Below are positions 32,877 to 40,622 of a DNA stretch of 64,000 bases, piece after piece. Position 1 is the stretch's first letter. Each line of letters opens with the position of its first letter. The notes beneath the pieces are model-generated. The model was not told the origin of the DNA. It made no database searches and saw nothing but the letters and a program-made list of their open reading frames with translations. This DNA comes from Deltaproteobacteria bacterium (GTDB taxonomy: Bacteria; Desulfobacterota; Desulfobacteria; Desulfobacterales; Desulfosarcinaceae). Where the stretch lies: positions 112,005-176,004 of the forward strand of contig JAKALP010000002.1 of NCBI GenBank assembly GCA_021824175.1. The letters are read 5' to 3'. A program made the position numbers and the translations under genes.

Positions 32877-33296
32877 TCACTTAGGGCCGGGTTTCTTTTT
32901 GCGGTAAGCTTTGCCCAGCAGGGTGACCAAATCGATGAACCAGCGAATGCCGCCGGCATCGCCCTGGGGATGCAGGTCTTTTTCGATGACCGCCGTGGCC
33001 AGGGCCTTGGGCACCCCTTTGATCATCTTGGTCATGACCCGCACCCCGGCCTCCGGGGTGTCCCAGACAATGCGCGAAACCACCTCGGGGGCCTGGCCCT
33101 TCTGGGTGCGCACCTTGCCGCCATAGCAGTGGATGGTGCGCGCGATGGTGTCATCTTTGGATTTCATTACGATGGAGAGATCTTTTTCCAGGAGTTTGGC
33201 CTTGAATTCGTCCGAGCGCCAGGCGGTAAACCGGATCAGTCGGTACAAGGCATACAACAGCCACTTGAATTTCAACCGCACAAAATAGGATTTCAT
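32877..33296 (-). CDS. hypothetical protein, possibly SCP2-like
   Basis: A 139-residue soluble protein: an amphipathic N terminus (YFVRLKFKWLLYALYRLIRF), then LSIVMKSKDDTIARTIHCYG and VVSRIVWDTPEAGVRVMTKM. The middle part resembles sterol carrier protein 2-type lipid-binding domains in pattern, but I am not certain. GAGGTG precedes the ATG. A well-formed promoter overlapped by a palindromic operator lies 25-53 nt upstream, so the gene is probably controlled by a dedicated repressor. The operator form TGACAC-N2-GTGTCA suits a TetR-type regulator, which would fit a lipid-related role. Confidence 0.6.
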   Translation of the reverse strand: MKSYFVRLKFKWLLYALYRLIRFTAWRSDEFKAKLLEKDLSIVMKSKDDTIARTIHCYGGKVRTQKGQAPEVVSRIVWDTPEAGVRVMTKMIKGVPKALATAVIEKDLHPQGDAGGIRWFIDLVTLLGKAYRKKKPGPK

Positions 33297-33320
33297 GGTC
33301 GCACCTCGAAAGTGTGGCGG

Positions 33321-33349
33321 ACTATGTCAAAAACTGACACGTGTGTCAA
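33321..33349 (-). promoter_or_regulatory. promoter with overlapping palindromic operator
   Basis: On the minus strand: TTGACA (33349-33344), 17-nt spacer, CATAGT (33326-33321). The palindrome TGACAC-GT-GTGTCA (33335-33348) covers the -35 box and half of the spacer, a classic repressor arrangement. Confidence 0.7.
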
Positions 33350-33356
33350 TAATTTG

Positions 33357-33395
33357 GGTTGATCGGTTAATGGGTCAATCAGTTGATTGGTGGGT
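33357..33395. repeat. GGTTGATTGG-type repeat (copy 3, single arm)
   Basis: Tandem-like units (GTTGATCGGTTAATGGGTCA, then CAGTTGATTGG) related to the repeats at 12623 and 16568. No inverse arm was found nearby. Confidence 0.4.
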
Positions 33396-33462
33396 GGAGC
33401 TTATCATGGCGCAACCATTCCCTGAGAACACGAAGCGGAAAGCATCAATGGGAATATGGTAT

Positions 33463-33696
33463 TTATTTCGAAGTATTTCCCCTTCGAAAAATAAGATAAT
33501 CTGACAGCCCATGGAACATAATAGCCAATCCCATAAGCTCCAGAATAAAATAGAACCTTCCTTCAAGCAAGCCTGGGTTTGGCCACGACTCCAAAGCGAA
33601 ATTGAACTCTTTCCATTTATAAAAGGCGATTGGCATTAATATCAAGCCGCCAATAATTAATGAACTATCAATCACCGTCCAAAAAAAGTTCTTCAC
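33463..33696 (-). CDS. small two-helix membrane protein
   Basis: 77 residues with two hydrophobic segments (SSLIIGGLILMPIAFYKW and GRFYFILELMGLAIMFHGLS). The start is GTG with only a weak ribosome site. The base composition is much richer in A and T than the flanking genes, suggesting a recently acquired or poorly conserved gene. It lies just downstream of the large membrane protein gene on the same strand. No family recognised. Confidence 0.5.
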   Translation of the reverse strand: MKNFFWTVIDSSLIIGGLILMPIAFYKWKEFNFALESWPNPGLLEGRFYFILELMGLAIMFHGLSDYLIFRRGNTSK

Positions 33697-33714
33697 TATG
33701 CACCATAATCTGTC

Positions 33715-35181
33715 TTAAATGACCCCCGGAATAAATCGGTACTTCACCAGCTTGCGATACTCCCGGTAATAGGGGTCCGCACTGAGATGCCGCTCTTCGG
33801 TGATGGCTCGCATGTAGTAAAACCAGGTCATGAAGATCAAACCCAGGATCTGCACGCTGGCCAGGCCAATGCCGGTGTGAAAAGCGTTGTACACCGCGGC
33901 CGGGAACATCACGCACCACCAGGAGAAATTCTTGGAAGCATAGGCGGGATGACGGATTAAGGCATAGGGGCCCTTGCGGATGATGCCGCGGTTGGTCAAG
34001 TTGGAGAAGCGCACGCCGAACCAGAGCGTGGCGGACATGTATATAAAATAGCTAAGCACCATCATCACGGTGAAGATGGTGATGACCCATTGGTCGGAGA
34101 ATTGCAGGATCTCCCGCTCGGATGGAGCGGAGTAGTAAACCCCCAACACCCGCTGGAACGGGGGGTAGCAGGCCAGGCAAACCAGCCAGCCCAGTACGGT
34201 GGGTTCAGCGGTAACGGTTTGATTGTCGACCCAGCGCGAAGAGATCACATAACCGCACCAGGCCAGGGCCACATCAATGGAGAAGATAAAAGAGATGGAG
34301 ACATTGAAGAGATCGTTGTTGAACTGGGCGTGGGTGTATTCGGTGCTACCCGAGAGCAGTCCGGGAATGGCGCCGGCGATGAAACCCACATTATTGACCA
34401 GGTGGGGGAATTGGTCCGAAAAGAAAACCGTCATCAACGGCGTAAAGAAGAGTTTTACCAGCAGCGCCCGGGCCGCCTTCTTGTCGATTTCATTGAAGCG
34501 CGGCCGCAGGGATTTCAACCCTGGTAGCCACGAGGCCAGAAAATAGATCAGCCGGGCCGTCAAGGTAGAAAAATCACGGCGGTCGGCCGTGGGGTCGTGT
34601 TTTACGGCGCGGGTGATCAACACATAGGGCAGTCCGGCCCAGAGATAAGCCGGCCAAGCCAGGTTTAGAAAGCGGAACCAGACCTGATAATACGCGTTAT
34701 TGCGGGCAAAACCATACTCGTTGGCGGATTTGAAAAAAAGGATAGCAATGCCCAGCAGGCAGAGATAGAGCAGCCAATTGACCATGGCGTCCGTCAGAAA
34801 AGCCCCATAGCGCTTGTTGAGAAGATCCGGATGAATGGTAAAGAAGTTCTGTTTGTCGCGCATCCACAGCCGCACGAATTCCACGGCCAGCATGACCCCG
34901 GCAGCAGTCACCAATGCCAGCAGGATGGCATCTTCCCTGGAGTGGGCCAGCGTCAGGCCCGCGATGGTGACGCCATCGGTTAACGCGTTGATGGCTTTGT
35001 AGAAGATGGCCAGCAACACCACGGTGATGGCCCCGGTAAGGCCACACACCCAGGCGTAATCCGTGACCCACGGACCTGAGCTGGGTGGACTGGGAAACGG
35101 AATGTCCGTCAAGGTGTCGGTCTGGTTCTTGTCATAGGTCTTGCTCTGGCTCAATTGTTCGTCAGTTCTGGAATTCAACAT
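33715..35181 (-). CDS. multi-spanning membrane protein with C-terminal isoprenylcysteine methyltransferase-like domain
   Basis: A 488-residue protein with about ten hydrophobic segments. The last 110 residues contain KGPYALIRHPAYASKNFSWW and TEERHLSADPYYREYRKLVK, the pattern of the ICMT/phospholipid methyltransferase (PEMT-like) family, where RHPxY and the EExxL motif bind SAM. The N-terminal part adds several helices not present in simple family members. A lipid or small-molecule methyltransferase is plausible; the substrate is unknown. It is followed by a small membrane protein and preceded at 19 nt by the cobalamin adenosyltransferase gene. Confidence 0.7.
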   Translation of the reverse strand: MLNSRTDEQLSQSKTYDKNQTDTLTDIPFPSPPSSGPWVTDYAWVCGLTGAITVVLLAIFYKAINALTDGVTIAGLTLAHSREDAILLALVTAAGVMLAVEFVRLWMRDKQNFFTIHPDLLNKRYGAFLTDAMVNWLLYLCLLGIAILFFKSANEYGFARNNAYYQVWFRFLNLAWPAYLWAGLPYVLITRAVKHDPTADRRDFSTLTARLIYFLASWLPGLKSLRPRFNEIDKKAARALLVKLFFTPLMTVFFSDQFPHLVNNVGFIAGAIPGLLSGSTEYTHAQFNNDLFNVSISFIFSIDVALAWCGYVISSRWVDNQTVTAEPTVLGWLVCLACYPPFQRVLGVYYSAPSEREILQFSDQWVITIFTVMMVLSYFIYMSATLWFGVRFSNLTNRGIIRKGPYALIRHPAYASKNFSWWCVMFPAAVYNAFHTGIGLASVQILGLIFMTWFYYMRAITEERHLSADPYYREYRKLVKYRFIPGVI

Positions 35182-35199
35182 GGTTTGCCTCTTTTATCG

Positions 35200-35715
35200 T
35201 CAATATTCGATGCCTTTTCGGGCAGTGACACCATTTTCAAAGTAATGTTTGAAGGCTCGCATTTCGGTCACCAGGTCCGCCGCGGCCATCAAGGCCTGCG
35301 TGGCCCCCCGGCCGGTGAGAATCAACTCCACGGCCGGCGGACGGCGGGCAATCAGGTCCAATAGATCCGACTCGTCCAGCAAACCGCCGGCCACCGCCAC
35401 AACAGCTTCATCGGCGATGACCAGATCATAAGCCCCGCTGATCAGAGCGGCATGGACCGCTTCAAAACCCCTGCGGGCCAGGGTTAAATCCTCGGCCTCG
35501 GGCGTGCCGCGCACAAAGCGGCCGGAACCGAATTGTTCGGCCCGCACCTGAGGCTCCAGTTGCTTCAACGCCTCGATTTCACTGTAGTGCCCTTTTTTCA
35601 TAAACTGGGCCACATAAACCTTCAAGCCGGCGCCGGCCGCTCGCAAGGCCACGCCCAGGGCGGCCGTGGTTTTGCCTTTGCCGTCGCCGGTATATATTTG
35701 AACGTAGCCATGCAT
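35200..35715 (-). CDS. cobO: corrinoid adenosyltransferase (CobO/BtuR)
   Basis: A 171-residue cytoplasmic enzyme that adenosylates cob(I)alamin or cobyrinic acid diamide to make coenzyme B12 forms. It begins MHGYVQIYTGDGKGKTTAAL with the family P-loop GDGKGKT, followed by GLKVYVAQFMKKGHYSEIEA, DLVIADEAVVAVAGGLL and VELILTGRGA. The length is normal. It is upstream of the membrane methyltransferase-like gene by 18 nt; no other B12 gene is in the window. Confidence 0.93.
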   Translation of the reverse strand: MHGYVQIYTGDGKGKTTAALGVALRAAGAGLKVYVAQFMKKGHYSEIEALKQLEPQVRAEQFGSGRFVRGTPEAEDLTLARRGFEAVHAALISGAYDLVIADEAVVAVAGGLLDESDLLDLIARRPPAVELILTGRGATQALMAAADLVTEMRAFKHYFENGVTARKGIEY

Positions 35716-35817
35716 GGTTGGCTCCGAGGTTTCTTTTATCTAGTTCATTTGCAATCTATGCGAGAGGTTGCTCAAGGATTGGGAAAAAATCCGCTATGCC
35801 ATTTAAACGGTGGGGCA

Positions 35818-35978
35818 ATCCCCTCACCCCGACCCTCTCAAACCCCCAGGAGAGGGAGCACTTGCTTGTGAGACCAATGGTATAAACAAACGTATTCTGC
35901 TTCCCTCAGTCCCTCAGCCCCTCGAACCCTTTACTCCTTTGTGCCTCAGTGCCTTTGTGCCTTTGCCCCTCAGTCCCT
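35818..35978. repeat. CCCTCACCCC palindrome (copy 2) plus octamer repeat
   Basis: 35818-35861 has CCCCTCACCCCGACCCTCTC paired with GGAGAGGGAG, like 23529-23571. 35903-35978 has tandem units of CTCAGTCC, TTTGTGCC and CTCAGTGCC, the octamer family seen at 23650 and 59880. The two are adjacent here as they are at 23529-23722. The block reaches into the 3' end of the GTPase gene. Confidence 0.65.
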
Positions 35979-37754
35979 GCCATTCTCCTTTACTTCCCGA
36001 TCAACTGCCAAGGCCAACACCAAACGCGCCTGTTCCGCCACTTCCCGTCCAGCCACCATGGGATGATCGCCCAGGGATTGGCGCACCGACTGAAAAGCGC
36101 GTTCCTGAATGCGATCCCTGTTGGCGGTCAGACGCACCGCGGCCTGCAATAGAAAAAAGCAGAGCAGTAAAACAATGACGGTGCTCAACAGCGCGTGCAT
36201 GAAAAAATCACCAGCTAAATATTGGCCAGTTAAGAACCGGGAGGCGGTCAGCCAGCCGACGTAGCCCAGCAGGCCCAGGGGGGGAAGGTTAAAGACAGCC
36301 TGCAATAAAAAGTGACTCAGCCCATTGGCGCGGCGTTCGATCTCGGCATCCAGGGCTTCGTTCCACAGGTCGCGTACCAGTATGCCGGCTTCGGCATCGC
36401 GGCCCATTTCCATACGGCGAACCTGGGGGGCAAATCCACCCTGAATCAAGCGTTCGGCGATATCGGGCCACAGGGTCCACCAGGTGCGTTGGAACTGTTG
36501 CAGAGCGCTGTCGACGCGTAGGGGATTGTTCAGGCTCTCCAAGGCCGCACTACCCTCCTTATAGCGTCGCCAGGCAGAGATCAAGCCAAAGATTTGCCGG
36601 ATCGGGTTGCCCAGTTTGACCAGGGCCACCAGGCCAGTGCCAAAGAGGATCAAGCGAGACCAAATCGCCACCAGCCACCCCACCGGTCCAACCCAGCGTT
36701 GGGCCAGGGCCTGATATAGCCGCACATGCACCCCCAGCACCAGCCGGGAATCATTGCTCCGTAGCGATTCCATGGCTTTGCCCAGGGCGTGCTGACCCGC
36801 AACCGTGATTTTATCAGCCGCTTCGGCCAAAGCCGAGCGGGAGTTCTCCACGGCCTGCCGCACCTGCTCTTGCATGAACTCCACAATTTGGCGCGCATTG
36901 GCCAGGCGCCGATCCGCTCCGAATCCCGGTTGATTAAAGGCATTGAAAATAAGATCACGCAGCTCATCGAACTGATCGACCGCGTGGCGTGGGCCGGCTT
37001 GGGGCTCCCAGCGCGGGGCCTGCAAATGCCGCCGCGCCGATGTGGCCAGCAGGCGCTGGGGTGGCGTATCCCAGGCTTGCCTGAGGAAGGTGTCAAATTC
37101 AGGCAGGATCACTTCGGTCAATTCGCGAGCCTCCAGGCGATCGCACTGGTTGGCTACGGCAACTAAAGAAGCCCCATGGAAACGCCGTACCAGCGGGGCC
37201 ATGAAATCGGCGTGATCGCGGCGCTTGGGGTTTTGGGCATCGAAGACGCAGATCAGCACATCCGAGCGCGCCACGGCATGCTCGATGAGCGGCCAATGTC
37301 GATCAGCCTGGGTGCTGTCGGTGTCGGGCGTATCCACCAGGATCAGATGGGTGAGGGCCTCGGCCGCCCGGCTGGTACGGATTTGAAGCTGGTTGCTCTC
37401 CAGGGGTTCGAACCACTGGGCCACGGCTTCGGCGTCGCTGGCCAGCACCACCAGTTCCTGGGTAGTGGGCCGGTGGCGGCCCGTGGGTGAAAGATCATCC
37501 ACACCGGCCAGGGCATTGAGCAAGGTCGATTTGCCCGAACCCGACGGCCCGATGAGTGTTACGATCAGGCGGCGGTCCAGGCGGGCCTGCATTTGGGCGA
37601 TCAGGCGTTGGGCCTCCTGGGTCTGCTTGACCAGCGCGTGGGACGGCCCCCAGAGCGGCGCCTGGCCCAGGCGGTTTTCCAAGTCCCGCAGGGCGTACAG
37701 GTGACGCGCCATTTGTCCCATGGCGCCCAGGGCCGCCAAATCGTACTCAATCAT
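35970..37754 (-). CDS. dynamin-like membrane GTPase (second of a pair)
   Basis: A 594-residue P-loop GTPase. G1 is GPSGSGKST at 69-77, G3 DTPDTDS at 141-147, G4 NQCD at 201-204 (the usual form is NKxD), with TSAR as a G5-like element shortly after. A helical region of about 250 residues follows, then hydrophobic segments around 330-390 and 490-560 that should insert in the membrane. The layout GTPase-helical bundle-paddle is that of bacterial dynamin-like proteins. The start overlaps the stop of the preceding GTPase gene by four bases (ATGA), so the pair is translationally coupled. The precise role is unknown; membrane remodelling or envelope stress defence are the obvious options. Confidence 0.75.
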   Translation of the reverse strand: MIEYDLAALGAMGQMARHLYALRDLENRLGQAPLWGPSHALVKQTQEAQRLIAQMQARLDRRLIVTLIGPSGSGKSTLLNALAGVDDLSPTGRHRPTTQELVVLASDAEAVAQWFEPLESNQLQIRTSRAAEALTHLILVDTPDTDSTQADRHWPLIEHAVARSDVLICVFDAQNPKRRDHADFMAPLVRRFHGASLVAVANQCDRLEARELTEVILPEFDTFLRQAWDTPPQRLLATSARRHLQAPRWEPQAGPRHAVDQFDELRDLIFNAFNQPGFGADRRLANARQIVEFMQEQVRQAVENSRSALAEAADKITVAGQHALGKAMESLRSNDSRLVLGVHVRLYQALAQRWVGPVGWLVAIWSRLILFGTGLVALVKLGNPIRQIFGLISAWRRYKEGSAALESLNNPLRVDSALQQFQRTWWTLWPDIAERLIQGGFAPQVRRMEMGRDAEAGILVRDLWNEALDAEIERRANGLSHFLLQAVFNLPPLGLLGYVGWLTASRFLTGQYLAGDFFMHALLSTVIVLLLCFFLLQAAVRLTANRDRIQERAFQSVRQSLGDHPMVAGREVAEQARLVLALAVDREVKENGRD

Positions 37755-39619
37755 AGCGAAATTTCCTCCAGGGATGAAAGTTCTCGCTGCACCGCTTCCA
37801 ACAACTGGCTGCCCCGGTTCAGAGCCGCCTCGGCCGTGTGGCGCAGGTCGCCGCTGATCTGCTCCTCCAAAAGGTTTTGCACTGCGGTCAGCTTGTGGGA
37901 GAGCCAGGTTTGGGCCACTGGCGCCAGCAGTTGGGCCAGTTGTTTTTGGTCCGCGCGCTTCAGGCCGGCCGTGGCCGGAATGGCGATCAAGGCATACAGA
38001 TCATTGATTCCCAACAACCCGGTGAGCTTTACTTTGATGCCCACGGCGCCGGCCATGTCGCCAGTGTGCAGTATATAAGTGATGGCGGCCGTGGCCGGGA
38101 TAACATTGAGCAGGGCGGAAAAGGTCTGGCGCAGTTGGTCCATCAGTCCCATGTGTTGGCGTAAATCCAGCGCCAGGGCGCGTAAATCGCTCTCCAGTTG
38201 GCCGGACCAGCTCAGGATTTGCTCTTTTTGATCCTGGATGCGGTTAAGGGTGGCTTGCCAATCCTTCTGGCGCAGGGCCTGCTGGGCGGGCGCCACCACG
38301 GCCGGCGCTGCCAGCGACGCGCTGCCTTCCTGAAAAGCGCCTGCGGATGCGAACTGGTAAAGACCGGTGGCTGCCTGCAGAAGATCCAAGGCGATCTGTT
38401 CCGAAGGATCATCGGAGTTTCTGGAGCGCGGCGAGGACTTTTCCTTGGCTCTCAGAGTCCGCACCGCCGCCAAAACAATTTTCATGGGCCATTCCACCAC
38501 TTGGCCAGTGCGCCGCATCATCTTGATGTGGGGCGGATCAGTGGCCTGCCAGATGTCGGCAAAGCGCCGCAGCACCTGATCCGTGGGGAAATGGGACAGC
38601 GCTTGCTGGACCGCCTGCTGTTGGGCCGCCAGCAGGGCCTGGTGGTAGCGGCCCAAATGGTCATGGGCTTGGGCCGCGGCAGCGGCCATGTGGCGGGCCT
38701 GCAGTACGGCATCAGCGGTCATGGAACGCACCAGATTGCTTCGCAGCCCGCGGGCATCCAAGCCGGCCAAGGCCTCCTTTAGATCCCGTCCTGACCCGGT
38801 AACGGCGCGCAGCGCCATGGGCATCTGGCCGGCGGCCACACGGTTGTCGTCATCGGCCCGGAAGATGCCCAGCACATTGGGCTCGAAATCTCGTCCATAG
38901 ATATTTGTGGCCGCGGTCAGGGCGTGTTCACGCACCTCCTCGTCAGAGAAACTGGGATAGACCCGATAGACCAGAAAGCAGGGCCGCGTTCCAATGCCGG
39001 TGAGCAGCCGGGCGATAAAATCGGTATTATCGCGGTTGTTATAGGTGGCGTTGGTAAAGATATAGATAAAAATATCGGCGCCCATCAGGCTCTGGCGCGC
39101 CAGCTCACGATTGGCGTAGGCGCCCCGAGCGCCGGTATCGATATCCGGAGTGTCCAACAGCACCACGCTGGGCGTGCCGTCTTCTGTCAAACAGTAGACC
39201 GGGTCGCCGGGGGTGGTCAGTTGGGCGCTGTCCGTCATGGTGTGCAGTTCAGTCCCAAAAGCATGGGCCAAGGCCGATAGAAGCGCTGCATTGGTGGTTT
39301 GCCGCGGGTGCAGGGCGGCCAGTACGCGTCGGTTCAACCCAGCGCGACCTCCGGTGGGCGACACGGGGTGTCCGATCAAACTGTTGAAGAGCGTCGATTT
39401 GCCCGCCGATCCACCACCGCAGATGGCCGCCACCAGGGGGAAGTCGGGCTGCAGCTTGGGCAGCAGTTTGATATCCAAGGCTTGGGTCCACTCGTGCAAA
39501 CCCGCGGCGTCCTTCAAGTCAAGAGTGTCTATCAGAGCCGGCACATCGCGGCGTAGGGTCTGCAGGACGCCCATACTCCTGGTGCGCACGGTCATTTCAG
39601 TATTACGGGTTTTTGTCAT
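37751..39619 (-). CDS. dynamin-like GTPase (first of a pair), degenerate G4
   Basis: A 622-residue protein with G1 GGGSAGKST at 68-76 and G3 DTPDID at 156-161. Where the G4 N/TKxD motif should be, it has LVYRVYPSFSDEE, so guanine specificity or hydrolysis may be altered. Long helical stretches follow (AAAAAQAHDHLGRYHQALLA, QQQAVQQALSHF), and a weakly hydrophobic region near 510-560 (LLNVIPATAAITYILHTG, LIAIPATAGL) could act as a membrane paddle. Two different large GTPases in one operon resemble the paired bacterial dynamin systems that assemble as heteromers. Not close enough to any named family for me to assign. Confidence 0.72.
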   Translation of the reverse strand: MTKTRNTEMTVRTRSMGVLQTLRRDVPALIDTLDLKDAAGLHEWTQALDIKLLPKLQPDFPLVAAICGGGSAGKSTLFNSLIGHPVSPTGGRAGLNRRVLAALHPRQTTNAALLSALAHAFGTELHTMTDSAQLTTPGDPVYCLTEDGTPSVVLLDTPDIDTGARGAYANRELARQSLMGADIFIYIFTNATYNNRDNTDFIARLLTGIGTRPCFLVYRVYPSFSDEEVREHALTAATNIYGRDFEPNVLGIFRADDDNRVAAGQMPMALRAVTGSGRDLKEALAGLDARGLRSNLVRSMTADAVLQARHMAAAAAQAHDHLGRYHQALLAAQQQAVQQALSHFPTDQVLRRFADIWQATDPPHIKMMRRTGQVVEWPMKIVLAAVRTLRAKEKSSPRSRNSDDPSEQIALDLLQAATGLYQFASAGAFQEGSASLAAPAVVAPAQQALRQKDWQATLNRIQDQKEQILSWSGQLESDLRALALDLRQHMGLMDQLRQTFSALLNVIPATAAITYILHTGDMAGAVGIKVKLTGLLGINDLYALIAIPATAGLKRADQKQLAQLLAPVAQTWLSHKLTAVQNLLEEQISGDLRHTAEAALNRGSQLLEAVQRELSSLEEISL

Positions 39620-39677
39620 TGGTTAAGGTCCGTCGGGGGAATCATCAGAACAGAGTTTATCGCCAATTGCAGCTATC

Positions 39678-39708
39678 TTGACATTGGGCCAAGCCATACT
39701 AGGGTATG
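39678..39708 (+). promoter_or_regulatory. promoter region with short palindrome
   Basis: TTGACA at 39678-39683 with weak -10 candidates (TAGGGT after 16 nt). CATAC-TAGG-GTATG at 39695-39708 is a perfect 5-bp palindrome overlapping the start region, a possible operator for the small cysteine-rich gene. Confidence 0.4.
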
Positions 39709-39741
39709 TCCAGTATAAAAACAAGTAAGGGGTGCATGAAC

Positions 39742-39948
39742 ATGGCATGGCAAATGATTGAAGGGCTGACAGGGAAAGTATATTTGCCCGAGATGCGGGC
39801 GGACGCCAAAAAGCGCGCCTGCCCGGACTGCTATGCCTGCCAGAGTTGCAGCGACGAGCGTTGCGCGGTGTGCCGCCCCGGTTTCAAATCAAAGAGCGGG
39901 GCTGGCACATCAGCGCCACGATGCTTGGATGAGGAGGTAGATGTATGA
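39742..39948 (+). CDS. small cysteine-rich protein
   Basis: A 68-residue protein beginning MAWQMIEGLTGKVYLPEMRA, then a cysteine cluster CPDCYACQSCSDERCAVC (six Cys in 18 residues), suited to zinc or iron-sulfur binding. I choose ATG 39742, with AAGGGG nine bases upstream; ATG 39736 is also possible. The stop overlaps the next start (ATGA), so it is co-translated with a small membrane protein. I believe similar short proteins occur in sulfate-reducing relatives but cannot name a family. Confidence 0.65.
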   Translation: MAWQMIEGLTGKVYLPEMRADAKKRACPDCYACQSCSDERCAVCRPGFKSKSGAGTSAPRCLDEEVDV

Positions 39949-40139
39949 AACATTCGGATTGTCTATTTGAACGCGCTTCGAACGTGGGTGTGGCTTTATT
40001 CCTGCTGATCATGGCCGCGGGATTAAGCATCATCGGCGTCACTGTATTGCCCGTCTTGGGAATTTTCCTGGCCATTCCGGTTCTGATTGGGTCGGTAGCC
40101 TTTCTGATCGCCCCGCGCAGCAAAGAGTGTCGGCTTTAA
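39945..40139 (+). CDS. small two-helix membrane protein
   Basis: A 64-residue protein with two hydrophobic helices (VGVALFLLIMAAGLSIIGVT and LPVLGIFLAIPVLIGSVAFL) and short charged ends. GAGGAGG lies eight bases before the ATG and the start overlaps the previous stop. The pair of a cysteine-rich cytoplasmic protein and a membrane hairpin suggests a complex; the role is unknown. Confidence 0.65.
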   Translation: MKHSDCLFERASNVGVALFLLIMAAGLSIIGVTVLPVLGIFLAIPVLIGSVAFLIAPRSKECRL

Positions 40140-40256
40140 TGTGACCGCCCAATCTTGGGGTGATCGCTGGGGTTGGGTGGGTTGCGCGCGCTATGGCGGA
40201 CATGGCACCCGCCGGTTTCAATGCAAGTAGAAATGTTGAGCATGGCGTACATTTGG

Positions 40257-40284
40257 TTGACGGCCACCCATTTTTGGCTATACT
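40257..40284 (+). promoter_or_regulatory. sigma-70 promoter of the 79-residue gene
   Basis: TTGACG (40257-40262), 16-nt spacer, TATACT (40279-40284), 40 nt before the start codon at 40325. Good match. Confidence 0.7.
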
Positions 40285-40324
40285 TTTGATCATCGCAAAT
40301 GATCAGCCGACGAAAGGAGCAAGG

Positions 40325-40564
40325 ATGGCGACCCAAGCAAAGGATTTCAAGACCGACTATCGCACCATCTCCATCAAAACAAGCGACGGTGCGACCGTTC
40401 AAGGCCAGGTGAACATTTCACCCAATCAGCGGGTGTCCGACTTGTTCAAATTGGATAAAGGTCCCTTTGTAGTATTGATCAACGCCGGCTATGGCGACGT
40501 CACCGGCAAAACCTTGTTCATTAATAAAGATCACATCGTATGGGTGGAGCCGGAGGAGGGTTAA
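40325..40564 (+). CDS. small conserved-looking protein of unknown function
   Basis: A 79-residue soluble protein: MATQAKDFKTDYRTISIKTS then VQGQVNISPNQRVSDLFKLD and TGKTLFINKDHIVWVEPEE. The pattern of short beta strands suggests a small barrel (Sm-like or PilZ-like in size), as in short hypothetical proteins that end with an IVWVEPE-type strand. AAAGGAG lies five bases before the ATG, and a good promoter and a strong terminator flank it, so it is a well-formed single-gene unit. Confidence 0.75.
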   Translation: MATQAKDFKTDYRTISIKTSDGATVQGQVNISPNQRVSDLFKLDKGPFVVLINAGYGDVTGKTLFINKDHIVWVEPEEG

Positions 40565-40585
40565 TAAAAGTACTCTTGTGCCACC

Positions 40586-40618
40586 ATGCCATCTTAAAAT
40601 TATATTTTAAGATGGCAT
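40586..40618. terminator. bidirectional terminator
   Basis: A perfect 15-bp stem (40586-40600 with 40604-40618) with loop TAT, starting ATGCCATCTTAAAAT. It lies between converging genes. Ends in TTTCATT on the plus strand. Confidence 0.75.
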
Positions 40619-40622
40619 TTCA

